Assembly: GCA_023374045.1 (NCBI GenBank)
Contig: CM041776.1
Span: 41,050,171 to 41,114,170 of the forward strand
DNA: 64,000 bases
Reading direction: 5' to 3'
Source: Limonium bicolor
Taxonomy: Eukaryota; Streptophyta; Magnoliopsida; Caryophyllales; Plumbaginaceae
The notes beneath the pieces are model-generated. The model searched no databases, was not told the DNA's origin, and saw only the letters and a program-made list of their open reading frames with translations. This document shows, in pieces, positions 10,154 through 22,607 of this stretch (its first letter is position 1; each line of letters starts with the position of its first letter). The position numbers were made by a program, and so were the translations under genes.

Positions 10154-13100
10154 GCCGGGCCTGGACCCTAATGGTCACTTGTCATTTTAACCATCTTATT
10201 ATTAATTGGTTTCATGCTTTTCCTTTTTACAGTTATAATCAAAACTGAAGCATAAATGTATAATATACATAATCAACCATCAAATATCCATAAACATTTA
10301 ACCATCCATCCAATCCAAACAGCCATAGAATAAATCAAACAACATTTGTTATCGAACGTATCGAGTATCAACAATATATGTACAATGTACAATCGCCGTA
10401 GCGTTACCATCCACTGTCAATTTATTTTAGTTTGGCTTTTCAAGCCCCGTCCATATGTACAATGTACATTCGCCGTAGCGTACAGTTTCCATAGTTAATT
10501 TACCTTAGCCTTGAAGGCTCCATCCAACCATCAACACAATAAATAACCACAAGTTTAACCGATGAACAACAAAGCGAAACAACGAGAATAATAAACAAGT
10601 ATAAAGTCTCGTCCATGGTTTTGTTCGCCACTGTATAAGTCTCAATTGTTTTAGTTGTTCAGTTATACCTAGTGACAATGTCTCGTTAAAACGACATGTC
10701 TCTAGTTACCCATATATTATGGCGGGTCACCCACGGCAGTAGCCACTCCAACGTAGAGTCTCCGACCAACGAGCCATTAGCTCACGGGAAATTTTCTTGA
10801 TACTACGGACCCGTACGCGGACATCCTGGTATCATTTTTGTGATCACAGCGCGCACCAAGAGCCACATCCTCTTGGCTTTACTTCCATTCATTAATTAAT
10901 TAATTATACCATCGCATCGCATTACCAAATTTCTACACAGACTAAGGTCATTAGTCCAATCCGGAGTCTGTAAACTCGGGATCCAGTGCGAGATACAAGA
11001 GCGGCGTATAGAAAGGCCAATGCTCCGTATAAAAGTCTCAGATAATATGTATATGTTATTATCATAGTGCTACAACGTTTACTTACGTTCCTTATATTCA
11101 TATAAGATAGCACCATAGCCTAGTTCGTTTTATATATATTAGGTTCATATATACGAACCAATACTGTTAACTCAACAACAGTAATGATAAGCAGCTATAA
11201 ATATATAGTTCATGCATATTAATTATCAATTCAGACAACAATCTTATCACAGATCACACAACAACATACAAGTTATATCAACCAAATCCGAGCCCAAGGA
11301 GCAACCTTAGGACAACTCGGATCAAACCCCTTTACATACCGTTCACCTGATTGTATTACGGTGGAGTATGAATCAGCAAGATCCTATGCTCAGTGTAGTC
11401 CGCTAGCTCGTCGAGCGTCTTGTCAGAGGTACAATCTAAACGGTAATAAACTCTAAGTCATCTCCATGACTAACTACATCCGGTATCTCCGAATAATAAG
11501 TAACCCTGACAGTTCACCCCTGTTTCTTACAATTGTTCGTTACGGGTTTCTCTAAAACAGTCGGTTTTGTTACTTATAACGCGTACGTCATAATATTTCA
11601 ACTGTTAAGTTTAATTCACTATTTCCTTTTAATCTTATCCACCATCTAGTTTAGGTACGTAACCCATAGTTGCATGTATGCATGCATGATTATTATTTAT
11701 ATTATATTCTTTTCTTATTGTATCATTATTTTTATTGTATGCTCTTTCGTATTGTTTTATTTTCCCACCATCCTTCTAATTCGACATGTTGTATAATCCC
11801 TTTATCTTTAGCAAATAATATTTGCTTCCAAAACTCATACTTAGTTCGTAACTATATTTTTTTTAATAACCACCACCATTAAATCATAGGATTTCCAACC
11901 AAATATATATCCCCCTTATATACATTACTCTTGTGTATGTATATTTACCGTAGGTAACTTCCATGAGTTTAATAAACTCCTTATATTTTATGTTACTTTT
12001 TTTCATCTTTATAGATGATATCCCATTAGTTGTATCATATTGTACAACTTATATTAAGATGATTATCCTAACATAAGTAACATTCTATGTTGTATAATTA
12101 CAACTCCTAAGGTTTATTCAATAAATACCTTAGCTTATAAATCCCATTTTTTTTATAGTTTGTCACATTATTTTATGTGAGTACCTTCCTTATATTAATT
12201 CATTAAACCACCTTAATACCATATAATTGTCATAACATTTATGACATTGTAGACCATAGTCTAAAATTCATTTTTCCAACTCTTATTAATTCGGTATAGC
12301 CCTTGAATTTATTTAAATTCCTTTTGCCCACATAACATCATGTAATGTTATACCAAATACTAATACCATTTGATATGATATTTTTATTTCCTTTAACTTA
12401 TAACCTATAGTTTTTATAGAAGACTATTGTATATTGCCTCATAGGCATATACTAAACCTTACACTTTTCCTTAAACCATAATTTCCTTTATTTACAAAAT
12501 CACCCCTTTCTTTTTACCATGTTATATTACCATTTAATATAACATTTCTAACTTAAAAAGAGTATAACCTATGGTTATTTTTTGTAAATTCCGAACAGCC
12601 CTTGTGCTATTCTATAGTTGCCATTTGGCCCTATTTATAACATATAGTTCACCATATCATTAAAACTATATTTTATACACAAACTTATTAATTCTCTTAA
12701 TAATTCTAAAAATCACCAAATTCCACCAAAGGGTTATAAATATCCTTATTAACCCATATACTTTCATATTTACCATTCCACCATCTATTTTTCTCCAAAG
12801 TGTCATAATGACATTATAACTATATATTATACATATATAGTTTATTTTAATTCCCAAATCCACCAAATAAATTCCTAAAAAAAATCCTAATAGCCCATGG
12901 GTGTTAAAATACCATTTTACACCCTTTATTTTCGGTAATAACATATTTACCACATCTGTCATAAAAATATTACCATAAAATACTTATCTTATTATAAGAC
13001 CTTAAATAAGTTATCTAACTTATCTAATTTGGTCAAAACTCAGCATATGGTCAGGGTTGACCACCTTAATATTTCCTTGACCACCAATTCCTTATAATTA

Positions 13101-15156
13101 CGGTTTTCACCCAAACTTTCTAGAAATCACCATTTAACCCCAAAACTTTATAAAATCTTATAAACTTTATTTAACTCCTTTTTACCTCTAATTTTCGGCC
13201 TTATTATTCTAAAGACCCTAGATTTAATTTAATCACACCTAATACCCCATTTATTTTCGGTAATGCATTTATACTACTTAAACTTAATTAAAAGCTTGTA
13301 AATGCATAAATAAAATGCCTAAAATACAGGCCTTATTACAAACATTGGCTTGCAAAATAAATTACACATAAATGTCCCAAAAACACTTATAAATTTCGGC
13401 CTCACCACAACTTTCCATTTAATTACCAAACTTCCACATAATGTCTTAAATTTGACAATATGCTTGCTTTTAATTAGTTATAAAATTTATTAAACCATTC
13501 CTTAAACATTTTAAGGTCAAACAAGACCTTGTTTTTCTCCTTCACTCACGGCAATTAATATACACACACTTAAACTTGTGTTAATGTATCAAGTTAAGGT
13601 TTTAAGTGATTTATACCTTGATTTAGCTTAGGTAAAGCCTTGTTTGAGTTCGCCACCTTAAGGAGAAATTCTCCACAGCTTGTTTTACATGTTTTCAACA
13701 GAAACCAAGGCCTAGTTAGTCTCCAAGAAAGATCTAACCATAAGAAGTAATTTAATGTAAGATTTAAGGCAAAAATCACCTTAAGAATGCAAGGAGAGTT
13801 CAAGATGGTTTCGACCTGAATCAAACACACCACAAGGTGTTAGATCCACAATATTGACATAGGAAATAGCTAGATCTCAACAAGCTACCTTGTTATTAGG
13901 TTTTACCTTGGAAAAATGCCTTAAAAGAGGGTATTTCCTTTGGATCTCGGCCATCCTTGCTCCAAATGGATAACAACAGATTCCACATGAAAAGGAGAAG
14001 AAGGTGAGGCTATGACCAAAGTTTCACAGCCGAACTTGAAGGGAATCAAAAGTTATGAGCTTAAAGCACATTTTTACCTTAAAATGTAGATTTGGACAAC
14101 CTTGGTCCCTCTACTGGTCTCAACCGAGTTTAGCTCTTGTTCTAACCTTAGAACACTGAGAATAAGCCATAGGAATTGATGAGCCACGAAATCTAGGTGT
14201 TGGTAGTGAAGAGATGAAGAAAAGAGCTAAAAATGACATTAAAACACTTACATTAAGAGCTTAGGAGCTAGGTTGCCTTCCATGCTCAAGAACACACTTG
14301 AGAGCTTCAAAGGAAGGGGAGAGCTCGGCTGGGCAGAAGAGGATCGGACAAGGAAGGGAGAAATGAGTGGAAAGGCTTGAATTATTTGAAAAAGTAAGTT
14401 AATTTTCAAAAAGTAAATGTATTAGGTAGGAATTATTGTCAATCAAGGACTTATGCTGCCTCCTCTCTTATTGCAGCCGATTTCCATGGTCCAAGTGGGT
14501 CAATTAATTGACATTGACCATACTTGGTCAATTTGACTCATGCGGGCCCCACTTTAGGGTTTTATTAATATTTTAATATTAAATTTGTAAAAATTCGTAA
14601 ATTTCTAGAATTAAATTCCTAATATCATATAATATGATATTTTATTATATTTAAAGGTATTTATAACCTTTTAGCCCATTTAAAACCAATTTAGAAGGCG
14701 ATTACACAAAAACGTGCTTTAAGGAGTTTTAGTGCACATTTTGTGTCGCAAGGTGTTTCTGGGCTTGGTTTTCTTTGACAACGGTTTTGTTGTGTTCCTT
14801 ACATGATACTTGATCATGGTATTCAATTTTATATCATTTAGAGGTCATTTGATTTTTAAGGTTTTCCTAGAGCACCTTTTTGCCCTTTTTGACCTTGAAG
14901 CATGTAAATGCTTTTTCTTTGTGTTGGAGTGTTGTCCAACGGTTATAATATGTTTAGTAATGTGTTATATGCTTAGGACAAATTTTTAGGTCCTAAGTAG
15001 TTCATTTGGGTATTTATTTACCCTTAGCAGTCAAAGGGTGCAACATCTTGATTTGTGTTGACCACTGTTGTTCTCAGTTGACTTTTAAGGCATGTTTAGG
15101 CCTTAATTAATGTGATTAAATATTTAATCCATGCTTTAATAATTTGGGGTATTTCA
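10154..15156 (-). repeat. LTR D, Gypsy type, minus strand, truncated at left
   Basis: On the minus strand it starts TGAAATACCCC at 15156, the same terminus as LTRs A and B. It runs left at least to the edge of element A; its end (expected TGTTACA) is not seen, so A probably inserted into it. No protein is supported here. The content is very AT-rich non-coding sequence with a pyrimidine-rich leader-like part (about 14350-13900 on the minus strand), a donor-like AAG/GTAAAA near 14080, and a 74-bp direct repeat at 10375-10525 (CGCCGTAGCGT in each copy). The segment around 13020-13100, with GGTCAAC/GTTGACC motifs, has a counterpart in LTR C near 32620-32680. Confidence 0.7.
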
Positions 15157-15334
15157 TGGTGAGAAACCATTATTGTGGCAAAGTTCTTATGGGTAGTGAG
15201 AATTATGGTATATGGGATTTGATCCCTTGGTTAGCATGAATGAATACGGGACTTGATCCCAATAATTAATGAGAATGAAAACACCAGTTAAGGAAGAAAG
15301 ACTTCGGGACGAAGTCTCTTTTAAGGGGGGTAAG
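15157..15334 (+). mobile_element. 3' end of the internal region of Gypsy element C, with polypurine tract
   Basis: Short non-coding remnant ending CTTTTAAGGGGGGTAAG (15319-15335) directly before an LTR start. It matches the 3' end of element B, where TTTTAAGGGGGG precedes the 3' LTR. The tract primes plus-strand DNA synthesis. Coding sequence of C is absent because LTR D adjoins at 15156. Confidence 0.75.
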
Positions 15335-15932
15335 TGGAAACACCCCTAAACAAATAAACACATAAAATCATAAACGAATGAGGACTATCCGAGAATAACG
15401 TGTCACATAATTCGGGACACGTGATAATGCATGAACAATTAAATTGAGTACGGACATATATATGTCCGAGAACATGAGAACGTGACATATTAATACAGTC
15501 GCGTACATATATATATACGTATATAAAAATACATATACGTAACATTACAACATTACAACGTCGTAATAATAATTAATAATAATAACGTCGCATAGTTACC
15601 AATAACTAAAACGCGACAAACTAAAAGGTGGGGTATATATATTACGTGTACGTATAAATAACTAATAACGTAACAAAATATGGTGGTCGGGTATAAATAA
15701 TAACGCGACGGGTTATATAGTCGCTCATACTTATAAATAAGGTTTTATATAGCTTATACAAAAAAAATAGCAGAAACGCTCCCGCTGAGGTTCGAACCCC
15801 GTACCTCTTGTATACACCCAGAACGCTTTAACCGATTGAGCTATGCTCGTATTCTGTAACTCTTACCAGCGAATTAAAATAGTGTTGAGGCTATTAAGGT
15901 ACTACAAAAAAAAAACACCCAAACACACCTCT
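15335..15932 (+). repeat. LTR C, first part (split by element B)
   Basis: Starts TGGAAACACCCC after a polypurine tract. It continues after B at 30140 and ends GGGGGTGTTACA at 35154, giving a reconstructed LTR of about 5.6 kb. It contains CACGTG near 15418, TATATA/ACGTAT-rich sequence at 15505-15560 and a tRNA-like segment. The last five bases, CCTCT (15928-15932), are the target duplicated by insertion of B. Confidence 0.8.
15780..15852 (-). pseudogene. tRNA-like sequence inside LTR C
   Basis: On the minus strand GCATAGCTCAATCGGTTAAA resembles a pol III A box with D arm, and GGGGTTCGAACCTC resembles a B box with T arm, at tRNA-like spacing with a possible anticodon arm between. The acceptor arms and the T stem pair poorly, so this is not a working tRNA gene. 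It could be a tRNA relic, a SINE head or a pol III promoter recruited by the LTR. Confidence 0.5.
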
Positions 15933-18177
15933 TGAAATACCCCAAACCTTGGTATGTTGGTTAAACATTAAAACAAGATTTATTAAGACTAAAAAGAGTC
16001 TTAAAACACTAGTAAACAAATTTAAACAAAAGCAAACACAAAATGTGCTTAAAGTCAATAAGAGCTAAAATGTGCTCTAAGCTGGAATAGCTTGGGTAAG
16101 ACCTAATGAACTTACCAAGACCTTATATATGTATTAATGAACATATTAAATCAATTACCAAAGAAAACCAAGCTTGAAAACAAGTTAAAACACAAAATGT
16201 GCTTTAAGAAGTCTTAAAGCACATTTTTGAAAAATGTCTTGTAAATGGGTTTTGAGTGGCTAAATGTCCATCATTACTCTTAAACATATATGTGTACTAT
16301 ATAGTATCACATTTGGGTGGCTATATTAATGGGAAATCAAAAATTTCACTTCTAAGTGCCTTGTTTAGGTGAATAGTGATTTTTATAAGCTAGTTTATAA
16401 CATATGTTGTATTAAGTAATTAAATTGACAAACAAAGACTAGAATACCCTCATTATAATATAAGGGGCCGGTTTTCTAAGTGTGGTGACTCACCACTCTC
16501 TAGTTGGTATATTAGTAAGTAAAGAAAACTAATTAAACTTACTTTTTACTTTATTACTACAAATATCTTCTTAAAGTAAATTCTATCTCATTCTCTCTTT
16601 GCTTTCCTTCATTCCCACGGTCACAATCTTCTTCTCCCTTCCTTCTTGCTGTTTCTCTCGGTGATACCACTACCACCATGGAAACTCCACCTTTGACCTC
16701 TTGCTAAATCAAGCTCACTTGTCCAAATCAAATTCTAAGACCACCAATCTCTTCCTCTCATCAAGCTCTTCATTCCTATCTTCTCAAAACTCCAAGAGCC
16801 CCATTTTGGTGCCAAGGTGTTCCACCATTGAAGGAGCTTGAGCTTGTATTTTGACATATTATTACTCTCCTTTGCTTCTAGGTAAGGAATCTCAAAGAAA
16901 AATCATGTTTTCTCCATGTTCTTACCTTGACCGAAAATACACATTGATATAGCTCTTTGTGTGACCTTGTTCTAGCTTCATTTCAACTCTTCATGGACTA
17001 GGTGGAGTCCTCTCTTGTTATATATCAAACACTCTTCAAAGATCAAGGTAAAACAACTACATTAATGTTTTTGAAACAATGTAAAATTAGGGTTTACAAT
17101 GAGATGAAGCTTAAAGCTTGAATACTCATTATGGTGTTTGTATATTGTTTAGAGCTTGACAAGGAATCAAAATACCATACGGTTTTGTAAGGAAACAAGA
17201 AGGAAGTGTTTTGGAAAAGAGGTAAATCTACTAACCAAATGTGGTTTAATGCCTTAGGAGAAATGAGCTTATAAATGTTTATTAAACTACCTAAAGAGCA
17301 AATGGTGAATGACTTAGTAAAGTGTTCTCAAGAGCTTAGTAAAAGGCATATGTGTTGTTGAGTGTATTTGCAGGTTAAAGGCAATATATATTGTGGAAAT
17401 TCAGTGTTTATGATTTATGCATCTTAAGGGCCTAAGAGCCATGCATTTTAAGGGCCTAAGTGCCATGCAATTTAAATTATGCACTATATTGTAATGTAGT
17501 GTGAATTTGGTGAAGTTGTGAATGAGAGTGTTCTTGGTGATTCTAGATGTTCTTGTGTGTTTAATGAAAGAGAAAGCAAGTGTTTAGGCTTAGTAATGTT
17601 CTAGGGAATCCATGTCAAAATTTAGGTAAGAAGTAAGAAGTTCTAAGTGTTTACATGAGGTTTGGTGAGTTAGAAAATTTAGGAAATGAATAGGGAGTTC
17701 ATGATGTTTTAAAGGAATTTGATGAACTAGGAAGTACTCTAGAGTGTAATAAGGACTTAGGCATGATCTTGAGATTTAGTAAGTACCAAAGTCACTTTGG
17801 GACTTAGGTAAATACCTAGGCAAACTTTGGCAAAATAAGGAGAAGTGTACACTAGGAAAAGAGTTTCAAGAAGGATATAAGGAATTAGTTGTGAGAGATG
17901 ATGCTTGGGAGATGATGTTAAAATAAGGAGAAAGCTTTTGGGATAGTAGTTATCTTAGGTATGAAACACCACTTGAAAAACTAGGAGAAAACATTGTAAG
18001 TGTTAGGAATTTTGTGAAGATAGAAGTAAAGGCTTAAGAATAGAATAGAAAATGAGTTTATGAGTGTTTAAGGATGTCTTAAGTTGTGTTTGAAGTGCCC
18101 AAATGAGGTTAGGGGTACTAGGTTATATGGGGTGAAGTTTGGAGTTGAATGTAAAAAGGAAAACAAAGATTTGGGGC

Positions 18178-18510
18178 AGACCGGACTTGCGACCGGACTT
18201 GCAAGTTCGGTCGGGCCCAGTTTACCCTGCGAGAATTGGCTTCTGGAATGGACCGACCTTGGGACCGGACTTGCAAGGTCGGTCGGGCTTGTAATTTGTG
18301 TACGGATTGAGTTACTGGAATCGACCGGACATAGGACCGGACTTGGCAAGTCCGGTCGGGCTAAATTTTCAAAGGGGGAGAAACTCTCGGGAATAGACCG
18401 GACATGCGACCGGACTTACAAGGTCGGTCGGAGTAGAAAATTTTGACGGAAATATGTTCTGGAATCGACCGGACATGGACAAGTCGGTCGGCAAGTCCGG
18501 TCGGACCTAA
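18178..18510. repeat. Hairpin tandem array in 5' LTR of element B (5 units of about 72 bp)
   Basis: Units begin near 18180, 18252, 18323, 18396 and 18467. Each has a core such as GACCGGACTTGCAAGTTCGG/TC preceded by a second GACCGGACTTGC arm, then a spacer ending CTGGAAT. The array is homologous to that in LTR A read on the minus strand. Confidence 0.95.
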
Positions 18511-19462
18511 ACTTGTAAAAAAAAAAAACAGAAAAGAATGTGACTTATGTAGTTAACCCTAGGGGTGTAATGAAGGTAACCTAGGGTAAGATAGACATTA
18601 AAACATGTCATACAATCATGTTGAATATTAGTAAGTGTGAAGTTAAATAAATAATTAACCGACGTTACTAATGTGTATAGGATTCTCTCAAGGTGGAAAC
18701 GAAACGAGGCAAGGACCAAGGTATGGTTTTCTTGCAGTCTGTTGCCTACCGGTTTACACCGGCTTGGGTGTTGTTTGCTTTTCTGTGTGTTACGACCTTA
18801 TAAGACTAAGGCATGAAAAGAGTTTACAGTTGTTATATATTAAGATGTTGTAAAGTTGTGACTCCTTCCCTTGGTTGTCTAACAAGACCTAAATGTTTGC
18901 TTGTTTGTGACTTAACAAAATATTGTGTGATCACTAACAAGTGCTAATCGGGGGAGTGAGGAGTCCGGTTGTTCCGGCCACCGCGTGTGATGGATGGGGG
19001 TCGATATCATATCCGGTTCGGCTCTCTTGGTGTATGTATAGGTGGTATTCCAATTTGGTTTCTACCTTCCCTTAGCTTATCCAAAGCTAGTTACTGACTC
19101 ACGTCGGGCCATAGGGGCATACGTATGTTATTTCGGTGTGCTTGGGATTACTATATCCGACACACCTTGGGTACAAGTTAACCGTTCTTTTAACTGGACG
19201 GTAACGAGGTTGGTAACGAGCTTAACATGGGATTGGTAAAAATCTCTAGGCTCACATGGTATACTAACTATGGTGGAAGGTTCCTTGTGAGGACCGACTT
19301 TATGGTGTTATGTATCATTATGATGCTATGCAAATTTCCCTTGCTATGCTATGGTGTATATATATATGTTGGTTGTTCTAAAATGAATGCCATGTTATTA
19401 TGACAATTGGTTGCGCGTATCCCGGTAGCCGATGGGCTGCGCGTTAGCCATACCAGCAAAGG

Positions 19463-19499
19463 TTGCTGACCCCCTCGGGGGCTCCATATTTTATTGCAG
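19463..19499 (+). promoter_or_regulatory. Conserved hairpin plus polypyrimidine AG (acceptor-like) in 5' LTR of B
   Basis: TTGCTGACCCCCTCGGGGG forms a short stem (CCCCC/GGGGG) and is followed by a T-rich run and TTGCAG/GATG. The same arrangement stands in LTRs A, C and G, and loosely in I. It may be the 3' splice site of a leader intron whose donor is AAG/GTAAAA at 17047. Confidence 0.55.
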
Positions 19500-19876
19500 G
19501 ATGAGGATCGAAGAAGCAGAGTGGCTCTAGGTCCTAGGTCGTTGATGTACTTTTGTCTATGTTGGTTGTTGAGCCCGGGATGCGCCTGTGCTCCCGAGGC
19601 ATTACATTTGGTACCGTTGTTAACAGTGGTGGATGATTATGGTTTGTAGGTGTGTTGTAAATTAAATACTCGGTATGGTTGGTTATGTTTATATATGGAT
19701 GTTAGATTCTATGCTCGGGAGTCTGATCATCAGACCGATACTTGTATTTATTCTGCCTAGTTAACCACGTGGGTGGTTAACGGCGTTGTGACACCAAAGC
19801 GTTTAGTTATTGTTTGGTTGGTTATTTCCGCTGCGATTTCGGTAGTTGTTAGGAGCGTTGTAGGGGTGTTAAAAAG

Positions 19877-19904
19877 TGGTATCAGAGCGAAGTATCGCTC
19901 TGAT
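19877..19904 (+). promoter_or_regulatory. Element B primer binding site and stem-loop
   Basis: TGGTATCAGAGC at 19877-19888 matches the tRNA-Met primer site. A perfect 10-bp stem, ATCAGAGCGA/TCGCTCTGAT with loop AGTA (19881-19904), covers most of the site, as in element A but with one base pair exchanged. Confidence 0.9.
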
Positions 19905-20088
19905 GACTAGAATACCGAGCTTAGGGATATACCGAGTTAGGAACCTAGCTACAGATACCTAAGTGAACAGATTTGGAAAGGTTAACCACTAACTAAGTGT
20001 GGAATTACCTGGTTGTCGGGAAGATGCTATAACCATTGGACCGATAAGTGTGCAAGCATAATGCTAATGAAAGTTCATATGAAATCAG

Positions 20089-21549
20089 ATGGCAGGTAGA
20101 CCACGAGGGAGGGGCCCGGGGGCGCGGTACTGGAGGTTGGGTGACCAGGGCGATGATACTACGGCACAGACTATGGCTGAGGCAGTTGCAGCCGCCGTAG
20201 CCCAGTTGGTACCCGAGCTGGTTGCTGCTATACAGCAAGGGCAACAGCCCGGAGTTCAGCCACCACCACCACCGCCACGAGAGACCAATTGGGTCAAGGC
20301 GTTGGCTGATCTTAGACCGCCATCATTCAATGGGGAGACTGATCCTCGAAAGCTGGAGGCGTACATCTCCGAACTGGAGACCGCCTACGAGACCTTGGCA
20401 GTACCTGCTGAAGCTAAGGTCCGTCTTGCCGCATACTACTTGAAGGGTACGGCACAGAGTTGGTGGAAATTGGTGAAGGAGGACAGGATGGCTGATCCTG
20501 AATTTGGTTGGAGGGAGTACACGACTCTACTGCGAGCCAAGTACTACCCGGTGCACGTGCAGGAGGCCAAGCGCCTCGAGCTGGATAGTCTGAGGCAGGG
20601 GGATAAGATGTCGGTTGATGACTACTACACCGCATTCACCGGCCTTATCCACCTGTTACCAGACCTTGGGTATTCGAACCGAGTGTTGGTGAACCGGTTC
20701 TATAATGGACTAAGCCACCGTCTCCGCTATGGGATGGGGCCAGCTGAGTATACTACCTTGCAGGTAATTAGAGTACCTTGTTGTGAATCAATTTACACCA
20801 TGAGTGAATGTTAATGTGAGTTGGTAAGTTGTTTTTGCGGGGCATGACTGACATCCTAAAATTCAGGAGTGCTATCATGCCGCTGCTAAGGTTGAAATTA
20901 CCGTCCGTCTGAGGGACGAGGAGAATGCGCACAAGCGCAAGGCCACCAACGAGGGCCAGAGTCAGCAAGGGTATGGGGGAGGGAAGAAAAAGAAACCCTA
21001 CCCTCAGCCCCAGAAGGGCCAGTACCAGGGTGACAAGGGCCAAGCCCAGACCACCACAGCTGATGAGCCACTGAAGCTCACGTACGCGTATGCGGCGAAG
21101 CCTCTACGCTCCTACCCGCCTAAGGGTAATTACTTAACCATGTGTATCTAGTTGAGATGTATGTTGTCAAGATGGAAGTGAGTATTGATTGTGTGTTGTT
21201 ATAGCAGCTAGCGCGGGTTCTGGACCGGAGCGCCACTTTTACTGTAAGTGGTGCAATGGAGACCACCCCGGCAAAGACTGCAAGGGGAATGATGTGAGGT
21301 GCCGTCACTGCCAGAAGATGGGGCACCGTGAATTTGAGTGTTGGACGAACCCCAACAGCAGGAACTACAAGCCAAAGGGGCAGTGGAAGGGTAATACTAC
21401 CACGACCACTGAGGGCCCGAAGGCGATCATCCAGCAGACTTCTGATAAGAAGTACACTGAATCCCAGAAGGGGAAGGCTACGGGGTCCGGCAAGGCCGCC
21501 CTGAATGTGGTGGACCGGTCAGAGGCACCAGGATCCTCTTCAAGACCAG
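20089..21549 (+). CDS. gag: Element B gag, three exons
   Basis: Structural Gag. Exons 20089-20763, 20867-21125 and 21205-21549 join without a stop. The start MAGRPRGRGPG resembles that of element A. Exon 1 (225 codons) holds the capsid fold (TAQSWWKLVKED, LIHLLPDLGYSN). Exon 2 starts ECYHAAAKVEITVRL and becomes Lys/Gln-rich. Exon 3 has two zinc knuckles, CKWCNGDHPGKDC and CRHCQKMGHREFEC, and ends in phase 1. All three exons are open in this copy, unlike AlkB and pol. Exon 3 can continue in phase into the AlkB segment (21678) or the protease segment (22608). The leader between the PBS and this ATG is about 200 nt. Confidence 0.87.
20764..20866 (+). other. gag intron 1 of element B
   Basis: 103 nt, CAG/GTAATT ... 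ATTCAG/GAG, phase 0. Same site as in element A although the intron sequences have diverged. Confidence 0.82.
21126..21204 (+). other. gag intron 2 of element B
   Basis: 79 nt, AAGG/GTAATT ... TTATAG/CAG, phase 1. Same site as in element A. Confidence 0.8.
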
Positions 21550-21677
21550 GTACCGCCTAAACTGTTAAATGAAAAAGTGATTGCTTACCGCATTTCATGC
21601 ATGAGTGTTAGCAAGTCTAAGGGTATAAACACATAAGTAAAGAGTTAGAACATAATGTGGAAAACACCTAAAGTTAG
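21550..21677 (+). other. Putative intron 3 of element B (gag to AlkB)
   Basis: 128 nt, CCAG/GTACCG ... AAGTTAG/GC, phase 1. It joins the zinc-knuckle exon to the AlkB reading frame with no stop. The same donor could instead use the AG at 22606-22607 (ATTAG/GCTGTG) before the protease, also phase 1. Confidence 0.65.
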
Positions 21678-22447
21678 GCAATTTGAAACTTAGGAACCTT
21701 CAATATCTGTTATCCAATCCCGCACACACCAAACCCGAAGAGACCACCATCAGCATCACCGAATTCCCACTGGAACAATGTCAGGTTATCCAACCAGGTA
21801 TGATACTTAAATGGATACCTGACACCGGAAGCACAAATCCACATCATCAGACGTTGCAACGAACTTGGAGCAGCACCAGGAGGTTTCTATACACCCGAAT
21901 ACCCGAGCGGTTCGAAGATGAAGCTGAAGATGATGTGCATGGGTAAGGACTGGAATCCCTACACCAAGTCATATCAGGATGTACGAGCGAAGACGGAGCA
22001 ACTGTACCAGGCATACCTGAGGAGTTCCTTGCGGTTGTTAACCACACCGTGGGAATTGCTCAGCAACTTGAATCGGAGCCGATTCCGAACGTGGAAGCAG
22101 ACTTGTGCATTGTGAACTTCTACCAGAAAGGTGGACGGTTAGGGTTACACCAAGACAAGGACGAGTCACCCGAGTCTCTAAGTAAGGGAGTACCCGTGGT
22201 GTCTTGGTCCATTGGTGATACCGCAGTGTTTGTATATGGCGAGCAGAAGCGTGCTGACCTCGCAAGGAAGCTATTGTTGAAATCGGGAGATGTATTAATC
22301 ATGGGTGGGCAATCAAGGATGCTATACCATGGCATCAGAAAGATCAAATTGAATACCGCACCGTCGGCAGTGATCAATGCCACACACATGAAACCCGGAC
22401 GTTTAAATCTGACCTTCAGACAGTTTAAGCTTTGTATAATTGTGTGA
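21678..22447 (+). pseudogene. AlkB-like dioxygenase of element B, frameshifted
   Basis: Homologous along its length to the AlkB ORF of element A. The N-terminal part (EQCQVIQPGMIL) is followed by one extra base near 21813, then the GYLTPEAQ ... GKDWNPYT part in the next frame, then a second frame change near 21985. From there the catalytic half is open to the stop at 22445-22447: GLHQDKDE (HxD), SRMLYHG (distal His) and GRLNLTFR (2-oxoglutarate Arg). All catalytic residues are therefore conserved although the frame is broken twice. The C-terminus reads RQFKLCIIV instead of the RKY end seen in A. Confidence 0.88.
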
Positions 22448-22607
22448 TGTGATAAACCCGTGTGTATTAAGGATGTTGTAAGTGTAAATCATGGCGACAG
22501 TATAACCAATGAATGTTGTAAAAAGAGTGCGTTAATGAATAAAGTGGAGTTGTTTGAAGCAATAAATCGTGTGTTACCCAATACTTATTAGTTTGCCAAT
22601 GAATTAG

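Larger units (their letters stand above)
15933..19871 (+). repeat. 5' LTR of element B
   Basis: Begins TGAAATACCCC and ends GGGGTGTTA; the final CA present in the 3' LTR is missing here. Contents in order: a pyrimidine-rich leader from about 16570, a short ORF at 16678 (ATG GAA ACT CCA CCT ..., nine codons), donor-like AG/GTAAGG at 16881 and AAG/GTAAAA at 17047, a hairpin array at 18178-18510, a hairpin-polypyrimidine-AG module at 19463-19499, then the LTR end. Small frames near 18084-18850 are not convincing genes. Confidence 0.95.

Noticed and set aside
15505..15560. TATA-rich segment of LTR C as a mapped promoter
   Set aside because: TA-rich sequence is common here and no start site can be placed from sequence alone.
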